Below, piece after piece: positions 1-4,766 of a stretch of DNA of 5,725 nucleotides. The translations under genes and the position numbers were made by a program. The notes under the pieces are model-generated. The model was not told the DNA's origin. It made no database searches and worked only from the letters and a program-made list of their open reading frames with translations. This stretch comes from DATBAK01 sp036787815 (GTDB lineage Bacteria; Actinomycetota; Acidimicrobiia; IMCC26256; PALSA-610), in the NCBI GenBank assembly GCA_036787815.1, contig DAIQOP010000259.1, positions 1 through 5,725 on the forward strand. The letters run 5' to 3'. Positions within the stretch are counted from its first letter, which is position 1. Each line of letters starts with the position of its first letter.

Positions 1-498
1 CGGCGCCACCCGGAGAAGGTCGCGGGCCTCGTGCTGTGCGCGACCGCGCCGGAGCTCTCGACCGGATCGCCGCAGCTGACAGACGCGTTCCTCGCGACGC
101 TCGCCGGGCTCACCCGCGTGGCCGGCCAGCTCGCCGCGGTCCCGGCCGCGGGCGCGAACCTGCTGCGTCGCATCCGCGCCGACCGCCCGGCCGACTTCCT
201 CGAGTGGGCCGCCGACGAGATGCGCCGCCACGACGTGAGGATGCTCACGGAGGCGGCGCGCAGCATCACCCGTTTCGACTCCCGCAGCTGGATCGGTGAG
301 ATCGACGTCCCGACCGCCGTGCTCCGTACCAACCGCGACCGTCTCGTCGATCCGGCCCGGCAGACGGAGCTCGTCACGAGCATCCCGCGCGCCCGCCTCG
401 TCGAGCACGACGACGGCCACGTCGCCTGTGCGCGCACGACCTTCGCCGCGCCGATGCTCGACGCCTGCCGCGACGTCGCGTGGCGGGCCAACGCCTGA
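1..498 (+). CDS. Alpha/beta hydrolase, C-terminal half (5' end cut by window edge)
   Basis: The frame is open from base 1 and ends with TGA at 496-498, giving 165 visible residues. The visible part opens with RRHPEKVAGLVLCATAP, the strand and helix that normally follow the nucleophile elbow (G-x-S-x-G). The catalytic serine and oxyanion region therefore lie just outside the window. A helical cap segment follows (about residues 25-95). The last part carries the other two triad members in their usual setting: an Asp at residue 113 in NRDRLVDP, after the strand VPTAVLR, and a His at residue 140 in DDGHVAC. This fits a soluble hydrolase of the alpha/beta fold, acting on an ester, lactone or similar bond. 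The substrate is not readable. A GTG at 31-33 lies inside the fold and is not a credible start. The gene converges on the SDR gene with a 21-bp gap. Fold assignment is secure; exact function is unknown. Confidence 0.85.
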   Translation, partial: RRHPEKVAGLVLCATAPELSTGSPQLTDAFLATLAGLTRVAGQLAAVPAAGANLLRRIRADRPADFLEWAADEMRRHDVRMLTEAARSITRFDSRSWIGEIDVPTAVLRTNRDRLVDPARQTELVTSIPRARLVEHDDGHVACARTTFAAPMLDACRDVAWRANA

Positions 499-519
499 CT
501 CGATCGGGCCGCCCGGTGG

Positions 520-1356
520 TCAGCCCGGCCGCGTCCCCGCCGGCTCGGCGCGCCCCACGAAGTCGTCCATCGTCCGGTTCACGCCGAACAGGTTCATCAT
601 CGCGTCGAAGGCCCGCGGCGGCAGCACGCGCATCGCGGGGAGCACCCGCACGAGCGGAGGCATGACGAGCACCCGCCGGTCGCGCTCGATCGCCCGCGCG
701 ATCTTGCGCGCGACGTCGCCCGGCTCGAGGATCGGGAGCAGGAGCGGGACGCGCGTCTTCACGCCGGCGAACATGCCGGTGTCGATGTAGAAGGGGCACA
801 CGACCGTCGTCACGATCGACGGAGCCGTGCGCGCGAGCTCGACCCGCAGCGACTCGTCGAACCCGAACGCAGCGTGCTTGCTCGCGGAGTAGTCGGTCTG
901 CTTCGCCACTCCCACCAGCGCGGCCGCCGACGCGATGGTCACGATGTGCCCGCGCCGGCGATCGATCATCGACGGGAGAAAGGCCTTCGTCGTCCAGTAG
1001 AGCGCGAGCGTGTTCACCGCGAAGGTCTGCTCGATCTTCTCTTCGGGGAGGTCGACCAGATACCGACCGCTCACGACGCCGGCGTTGTTGACGAGCACGT
1101 CGCCCTCGCCCACCTCGGCGCGAACGCGCGCGGCCGTCTCCGCCACGGCGTGACGGTCGGACACGTCGCACCCGTACCCGGCCGGCTCGCGCCCGATCAG
1201 CTCCGCGATGTCGCCGCGGGCATCGGCCAGCCGGTCGGTGTCGAGATCCCACAACACGAGCTGCGCGCCGCGCCGCGCGAGCACGACGGCGAGCAGGCGT
1301 CCGATCCCGCTCGCCGCACCCGTGACCAGCACGACCCGGCCCCTGACATCGGTCAT
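520..1356 (-). CDS. Short-chain dehydrogenase/reductase, SDR16C-like
   Basis: This 278-residue classical SDR is an NAD(P)-dependent alcohol/ketone oxidoreductase, presumably cytosolic. The cofactor motif TGAASGIG is at residues 12-19. An acidic Asp37 at the end of strand 2 (LWDLD) favours NAD(H) over NADP(H). NNAG is at 90-93 and the structural Asn at 115. The catalytic Ser143, Tyr156 and Lys160 sit in IASAAA and YSASK. The stretch VNTLALYWTTKAFLP (114-128), the CPFYIDTGMF motif (187-196) and the C-terminal MDDFVGR (263-269) recall the SDR16C group (retinol dehydrogenase, DHRS3 and HSD17B11-like enzymes). That suggests a lipophilic alcohol, retinoid, steroid or long-chain substrate, but this is inference from motif memory. 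The frame stays open far upstream. The ATG at 1354-1356 is chosen because AAGGAG lies 6 nt before it and the SDR fold begins right there. It is the last gene of the minus-strand cluster, 29 bp after the aldehyde dehydrogenase. Confidence 0.93.
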   Translation of the reverse strand: MTDVRGRVVLVTGAASGIGRLLAVVLARRGAQLVLWDLDTDRLADARGDIAELIGREPAGYGCDVSDRHAVAETAARVRAEVGEGDVLVNNAGVVSGRYLVDLPEEKIEQTFAVNTLALYWTTKAFLPSMIDRRRGHIVTIASAAALVGVAKQTDYSASKHAAFGFDESLRVELARTAPSIVTTVVCPFYIDTGMFAGVKTRVPLLLPILEPGDVARKIARAIERDRRVLVMPPLVRVLPAMRVLPPRAFDAMMNLFGVNRTMDDFVGRAEPAGTRPG

Positions 1357-1362
1357 CTCCGA

Positions 1363-1368
1363 CTCCTT
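1363..1368 (-). promoter_or_regulatory. Shine-Dalgarno site of the SDR gene
   Basis: On the minus strand the sequence reads GGAAGGAGTCGGAGATG. The AAGGAG core is 6 nt from the ATG at 1356. It fixes the SDR start although the same frame remains open for over a kilobase upstream, antisense-free but out of frame with the aldehyde dehydrogenase. Confidence 0.8.
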
Positions 1369-1385
1369 CCGGTTCCCGGCCCGCG

Positions 1386-2975
1386 TCAGCGCACGCCGGG
1401 CACGCGCTTGAGCACTCTGAGGCCGGCCGTCATCACGCGGGCGAAGGAGTGCGCGCTCATGAACCGCGGTGGAGCGATCGGGAGCAGGCGTTGGGTGGCG
1501 ATCGTCTTGGGCTCGGTGTACTTGAGGATGCCGTGCTCGCCGTGGCGGCGACCGATGCCCGAATCCTTCGTCCCGCCCATCGGCGCGTCGAGCGATCCCC
1601 ACGTGGCCGCGTAGGCCTCGTTCACGTTCACCGTGCCGGCGTCGAGCCGCGACGCGATCTCGCGCCCGCGCCGCGCGTTTCGCGTCCAGACGCTGAAGTT
1701 GAGCCCGTACCGGCTCGCGTTGGCGCGCTCGATCGCGTCGTCGGCGTCGCGCACCTTGGAGATCGCGATCACCGGGCCGAACGTCTCCTCCGAGTACAGG
1801 CACATGTCGGGTGTCACCTCGGTGAGCACCGTCGGTTCGAAGAAGTGCGGACCGAGGTCGGGGCGGGAATGACCGCCGGCCAACACGCGGGCGCCCTTCG
1901 CGACCGCGTCGTCGACGTGCTGCTGCACCGTCTCCAGCTGGTGAGCCGACACGAGCGTTCCCATGTCGACGTCCCAGCCGAATCCGGGCGCCATCTTCAT
2001 CTTGCCCACTGCGTGGATCAGCTCCGACATGAACCGGTCGTAGATCGCGTCCTCGACGTAGAGCCGCTCCGCGGAGATGCAGAGCTGGCCCGCGTTCGAG
2101 AACGCCGCGCGCAACGCTCCCGGGACCACACGCCGGAGATCCGCGTCGTCGAGCACGATCATCGCGTTCTTCCCACCCAACTCCATCGAGCAGTCGATGA
2201 GCCGTTCGGCCGCCTGTTGCGCGAGTCGCCGACCGGTGGCGGTGCTTCCCGTGAACATCAGGAAGTCGATCGAGTCGAGCAGCGGGGGACCGAGGTCGAC
2301 GCCCGGCCCGGTGACGACCTGCACGAGCTCGGCCGGCAACCCCGCGTCGTCGAGCAGCCGGCACGCCCACAGCGTCGAGAACGGTGTCTGCGAGTCGGGC
2401 TTGATGACGACACCGTTCCCCGCGAGCAGCGCGGGGATCGCGTCCGTGATGCCGAGCGTGAGCGGGTAGTTCCACGGAGCGATCACGCCCACGACACCCT
2501 TCGGCGGGAACTCCTCGAACGTGGTCGTCAACCGCGGGAGCGCACCCTGGCGCCGCCTCGGCGCGAGATACCGCGGCGCGGTGTGCGCGTAGTACCGAGC
2601 GGTGATGGCGGTGTCGAGCACCTCTTCCAGCGCGTGCCGGCGGGCCTTCCCCGACTCGAGCTGCACGATGTCGAGGATCTCGGCCTGGCGCGCGAGGACG
2701 AGATCGTGGAAACGGAGGAACACCTCCGCGCGATCCCGCACCGGTACCTGCCGCCACGCGCGCTGCGCCTGCCGGGCCCGGCCCGCCGCCTCACGGACGT
2801 CGTCGGGGGTGCAGCGAGGGACGGTCGCGAGCACTTCGCCCGTGAACGGCAGCTCGATCTCGACGCGTTGACGCGCGCCGCCCGCTGCCACCCGGGCCCC
2901 CAGTGCGTCGAGCGTGCCCGTCGTGACGCGCGTGCTGAAGCGCTCCGTTTCCAGCCTGTCCGTGTGCACCGTCAC
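1386..2975 (-). CDS. gabD2: Aldehyde dehydrogenase, GabD2-type (putative succinate-semialdehyde dehydrogenase)
   Basis: This 529-residue ALDH-superfamily enzyme oxidises an aldehyde to a carboxylate using NAD(P)+. All core elements are visible: PWNY with oxyanion Asn169, Lys192 in IKPDSQTP, FTGSTATG (241-248), ELGGKN with general base Glu265, the catalytic Cys299 in NAGQLCIS, and EETFGP (396-401). From memory, blocks such as KGVVGVIAPWNYPLT, VIKPDSQTP, NAGQLCIS, APMGG and GRRHG...LKYTE closely match Mycobacterium tuberculosis GabD2 (Rv1731). Length and the short N-terminal extension also agree. Ser195 stands where strictly NAD-dependent ALDHs usually have Glu, so NADP+ may be accepted (inference). 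GTG at 2973-2975 is the start, supported by a GGAGG site 9 nt upstream and by its position 15 nt after the hemerythrin-like gene. The association with an SDR and a flavoenzyme, rather than GABA genes, leaves the true substrate open. The ALDH call is near certain; succinate semialdehyde as the substrate is moderate. Confidence 0.93.
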   Translation of the reverse strand: MTVHTDRLETERFSTRVTTGTLDALGARVAAGGARQRVEIELPFTGEVLATVPRCTPDDVREAAGRARQAQRAWRQVPVRDRAEVFLRFHDLVLARQAEILDIVQLESGKARRHALEEVLDTAITARYYAHTAPRYLAPRRRQGALPRLTTTFEEFPPKGVVGVIAPWNYPLTLGITDAIPALLAGNGVVIKPDSQTPFSTLWACRLLDDAGLPAELVQVVTGPGVDLGPPLLDSIDFLMFTGSTATGRRLAQQAAERLIDCSMELGGKNAMIVLDDADLRRVVPGALRAAFSNAGQLCISAERLYVEDAIYDRFMSELIHAVGKMKMAPGFGWDVDMGTLVSAHQLETVQQHVDDAVAKGARVLAGGHSRPDLGPHFFEPTVLTEVTPDMCLYSEETFGPVIAISKVRDADDAIERANASRYGLNFSVWTRNARRGREIASRLDAGTVNVNEAYAATWGSLDAPMGGTKDSGIGRRHGEHGILKYTEPKTIATQRLLPIAPPRFMSAHSFARVMTAGLRVLKRVPGVR

Positions 2976-2984
2976 CGAGCTGCG

Positions 2985-2989
2985 CCTCC
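2985..2989 (-). promoter_or_regulatory. Shine-Dalgarno site deciding the GTG start of the aldehyde dehydrogenase
   Basis: GGAGG on the minus strand lies 9 nt before the GTG at 2975 and inside the 15-nt gap after the hemerythrin-like stop codon. No ATG near the N-terminus competes with it, so the GTG is the preferred start. Confidence 0.7.
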
Positions 2990-2990
2990 G

Positions 2991-3449
2991 TCAGTCGCCA
3001 GTGCCGAGGTCGTCGTTCGCGATGTCCATCGCGACGCGGTACGCCGTGTGCAGGTGGTGCTCGATGCGATCGAGCACCACCGTGACGGCTCCCGCCGCCG
3101 CCGGGGCGTCGTCCGCGACGCGGGTGTGGCTCACGACCGACTCGGCCTCGGCGACTTCGCCGATCAGGGCCCGGTGCTCGGTGCGCAGCTCCTCGAGTGC
3201 GTGAATCAGTCGCGGCGCGCGGCGCTCGCTCGTCGGCAGGAAGCCTTCGGGGTGCTCGTCGGCCGCGATGTGGGCCTGGAGCGCCGCACCGACGACGGCG
3301 AGCGTGCGCCCGAGGTGCTCGCGCCAGGCGGCGATCGTGCCCGCCTCGGCCGCGGCAGCGGCCCTCGCGTCCTTCACGAGTGCGGGCAGCTCCTCCGCCA
3401 TCCTCCGTTGGTGCACCAGCCAGTCGTGTTCCAGCTCAACCGTTCCCAT
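2991..3449 (-). CDS. Hemerythrin-like (HHE-type) four-helix protein
   Basis: This 152-residue, almost entirely helical protein has no signal peptide or membrane segment. Its histidines fall in the spacing of hemerythrin-like HHE domains. Helix 1 has LEHDWLVH (His8, His13). Helix 2 has HIAADEHPEGFLP (His60 with Asp64/Glu65), the equivalent of the family's H-x3-E...FLP. Helix 3 has LRTEHRAL (His92). Helix 4 has IEHHLHTAYRVA (His131, His132, His134). Such proteins usually bind a non-haem di-iron centre and act in oxygen, NO or redox sensing or iron handling. The acidic ligand expected on helix 4 is not evident, so the centre may be altered. The frame is open far upstream, but ATG 3447-3449 has AAGGAG 7 nt ahead and the domain starts there. 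It is the first gene of the minus-strand cluster, 15 bp before the aldehyde dehydrogenase. The family call rests on ligand pattern and length, not on an alignment. Confidence 0.72.
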   Translation of the reverse strand: MGTVELEHDWLVHQRRMAEELPALVKDARAAAAAEAGTIAAWREHLGRTLAVVGAALQAHIAADEHPEGFLPTSERRAPRLIHALEELRTEHRALIGEVAEAESVVSHTRVADDAPAAAGAVTVVLDRIEHHLHTAYRVAMDIANDDLGTGD

Positions 3450-3456
3450 GACCAGG

Positions 3457-3462
3457 CTCCTT
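3457..3462 (-). promoter_or_regulatory. Shine-Dalgarno site of the hemerythrin-like gene
   Basis: AAGGAG on the minus strand, 7 nt before the ATG at 3449. It decides the start because the reading frame continues open upstream through the divergent region and antisense to the flavoenzyme gene. Confidence 0.8.
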
Positions 3463-3546
3463 CCCTCGAGCACCCGATCCTGTACCCACAGTGTGAAGAC
3501 GCGTTCGGGGCCGGTGAAGGGTCGAAAGCCCCGATCGCCCTCGAGC
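3463..3546. repeat. Two identical CCCTCGAGC boxes flanking the divergent region
   Basis: The 9-bp word CCCTCGAGC occurs at 3463-3471 and 3538-3546, each holding the palindrome CTCGAG. The palindromes lie exactly 15 bp from the ATG of the hemerythrin-like gene on one side and 15 bp from the ATG of the flavoenzyme on the other. A shared regulator could bind both. CTCGAG also occurs several times inside genes of this GC-rich window, so chance is a real alternative. Confidence 0.3.
3490..3518 (-). promoter_or_regulatory. Possible promoter of the hemerythrin-ALDH-SDR operon
   Basis: On the minus strand, TTCACC (3518-3513) resembles a -35 element (4 of 6 to TTGACA). After a 17-nt spacer comes CACACT (3495-3490), a weak -10 candidate. 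The -10 overlaps a small inverted repeat CACA-G-TGTG at 3487-3495 that could be an operator half. This is the best-spaced pair I found in the divergent region for this strand, but the -10 match is poor. Confidence 0.25.
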
Positions 3547-3548
3547 GA

Positions 3549-3554
3549 TAGGTT
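3549..3554 (+). promoter_or_regulatory. Likely -10 element for a leaderless flavoenzyme transcript
   Basis: TAGGTT fits the actinobacterial TANNNT -10 consensus. It ends 6 nt before the ATG at 3561, so transcription would begin at or next to the A of the start codon. The gene has no convincing Shine-Dalgarno sequence (only ATAGG in the same place), which agrees with a leaderless mRNA. No clear -35 element is seen at 16-19 nt upstream. Confidence 0.45.
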
Positions 3555-3560
3555 CCGCGC

Positions 3561-4733
3561 ATGACCACCGACGCATTCGCTCCCGCGCCGCTCGGCCCGA
3601 TCACGCTTCGGAACCGGGTCATCAAGGCCGCGACGTTCGAAGGCCGCACTCCGAAGCGGGTCGTGACCCCCGAGCTCATCGAGTTCCACCGGCGTTTCGC
3701 GGCCGGCGGCGTCGGCATGACGACGGTCGCGTACTGCGCGGTGACGCGCGCGGGAACGACCGACGGACATCAGATCGTGCTCGACGACCCCGACGTCGCC
3801 CCCGGCCTGCGCGCGCTCGCCGAGGCCGTGCACGCCGAAGGCGCCGCGGTGGCCGCGCAGATCGGTCACGCGGGTCCGGTGGCCAACCCCAACGGCACGA
3901 GATCGCCGAGCGTCGCGCCGTCGCGCGTGTTCAGCCCGCTCGGGATGCGGCGCACGCTCGCGCTCACCGGCGACGACATCTCCCGCATCACGCGCCAGTT
4001 CGCGGACGGCGCGAGGGTCTTGCGAGACGCGGGGTTCGACGCGATCGAGATCCACATCGGTCACGGGTACCTCCTCAGCGCGTTCCTCTCGCCGCGGCTC
4101 AACCGGCGCACCGACGGGTGGGGTGGCAGCCTCGAGAACCGCGCCCGGTTCCCTCGCGACGTCGTGCGGGCGGTGCGGGAGGCCGTCGGGCGCGACGTCG
4201 CGGTGACCGCGAAGATCAACATGACCGACGGTGTGCGCGGCGGCTTCTGGCTCGAGGAGAGCCTCCCGTTCGCGGCGATGCTCGAAGCCGACGGTTCGCT
4301 CGACGCGATCAGCCTGACCGGCGGCAGCTCGTTCCAGAACCCGATGTACCTGTTCAAGGGCGAGGCACCGATCGACGAGATGGCCGCGATGTTCCCCGGC
4401 CTCCTCGGGAAGGGCATGAAGCTCGTCGGCGGGCGGTTCTTCAAGGAGTACCCGTTCGAAGAGGCGTACTTCCTGCCCTACGCGCGCCAGTTCCGTGCCG
4501 GGCTCTCGATGCCACTGATCCTGCTCGGTGGCATCAACCGTCTCGCCACCATCACGAACGCGCTCGACGAAGGTTTCGCGTTCGTGCAGATCGGCCGCGC
4601 GCTCCTCCGAGAGCCCGACCTGCCGCTCGAGATGCAGAAGGACGCGAGCCGCGAAGGGTTGTGCATCCACTGCAACAAGTGCATGCCGACCATCTACACC
4701 GGCACCCGCTGCGTGCTCGTCGAAGACGGGTGA
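3561..4733 (+). CDS. NADH:flavin oxidoreductase, Old Yellow Enzyme family, with C-terminal cysteine cluster
   Basis: This 390-residue FMN-binding TIM barrel uses NAD(P)H to reduce activated C=C bonds such as enones or enoyl-CoA thioesters. Family landmarks run in order: LGPITLRNRVIKAAT at the N-terminus, the flavin-contacting Gln100 and AAQIGHAG, then EIHIGHGYLLSAFLSP with the substrate-binding His165 and His168 and nearby Tyr170. DGWGGSLENRARF (185-197) follows, and then the phosphate-binding GGIN and IGRALLREPDLP near 323-355. Lys218 occupies the strand where many relatives have a flavin-contacting Arg. The tail has Cys368, Cys371, Cys374 and Cys384 (C-x2-C-x2-C-x9-C). This resembles the [4Fe-4S] region that ends the flavin domain in 2,4-dienoyl-CoA reductase and trimethylamine dehydrogenase, but the protein stops there and lacks their second NAD(P)/FAD domains. 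It is divergent from the hemerythrin-ALDH-SDR operon, which hints at common control. The ATG at 3561 fits the family N-terminus. The substrate is unknown. Confidence 0.93.
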   Translation: MTTDAFAPAPLGPITLRNRVIKAATFEGRTPKRVVTPELIEFHRRFAAGGVGMTTVAYCAVTRAGTTDGHQIVLDDPDVAPGLRALAEAVHAEGAAVAAQIGHAGPVANPNGTRSPSVAPSRVFSPLGMRRTLALTGDDISRITRQFADGARVLRDAGFDAIEIHIGHGYLLSAFLSPRLNRRTDGWGGSLENRARFPRDVVRAVREAVGRDVAVTAKINMTDGVRGGFWLEESLPFAAMLEADGSLDAISLTGGSSFQNPMYLFKGEAPIDEMAAMFPGLLGKGMKLVGGRFFKEYPFEEAYFLPYARQFRAGLSMPLILLGGINRLATITNALDEGFAFVQIGRALLREPDLPLEMQKDASREGLCIHCNKCMPTIYTGTRCVLVEDG

Positions 4734-4739
4734 TCGGGG

Positions 4740-4766
4740 TGCCGCGCCTCGTCACACGGCGTGGCG
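4740..4766 (+). terminator. Hairpin after the flavoenzyme gene, probable transcription terminator
   Basis: Seven nucleotides after the TGA (4731-4733), GCCGCGCC (4741-4748) can pair with GGCGTGGC (4758-4765) around a 9-nt loop. The stem has one G-U pair and can extend by a U-G at 4740/4766. In minus-strand RNA the same wobble positions become mismatches, so the stem is better for plus-strand transcripts. There is no U-tract, as is frequent in high-GC actinomycetes. The 3' arm lies inside the end of the converging ABC gene. Confidence 0.4.

Noticed and set aside
505..527. GC-rich inverted repeats (CGGG/CCCG at 505-508/512-515, CGGGC/GCCCG at 505-509/523-527) between the convergent hydrolase and SDR genes
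   Set aside because: The stems are only 4-5 bp with mutually exclusive pairings and no U-tract. This is expected by chance in DNA this GC-rich, so I do not call a terminator.
374..1252. A 292-codon minus-strand frame overlapping the SDR
   Set aside because: It is an Arg/Ala-rich shadow in another frame of the SDR and of the hydrolase antisense strand, without recognisable motifs.
520..2757. A 745-codon minus-strand frame joining the SDR to about 470 upstream codons
   Set aside because: The upstream part is the out-of-frame shadow of the aldehyde dehydrogenase. The SDR starts at 1356 with its own ribosome site.
1449..3551. A 700-codon plus-strand open frame opposite the ALDH and hemerythrin-like genes
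   Set aside because: The translation is Arg/His/Val-rich low-complexity with no family motif. It is the antisense shadow of well-supported GC-rich genes, with no ribosome site at its start.
2991..4670. A 559-codon minus-strand frame that would extend the hemerythrin-like protein upstream through the flavoenzyme gene
   Set aside because: Upstream of the ATG at 3449 the translation is Arg/Glu/His-rich filler antisense to the flavoenzyme. A strong Shine-Dalgarno site and the domain start both point to 3449.
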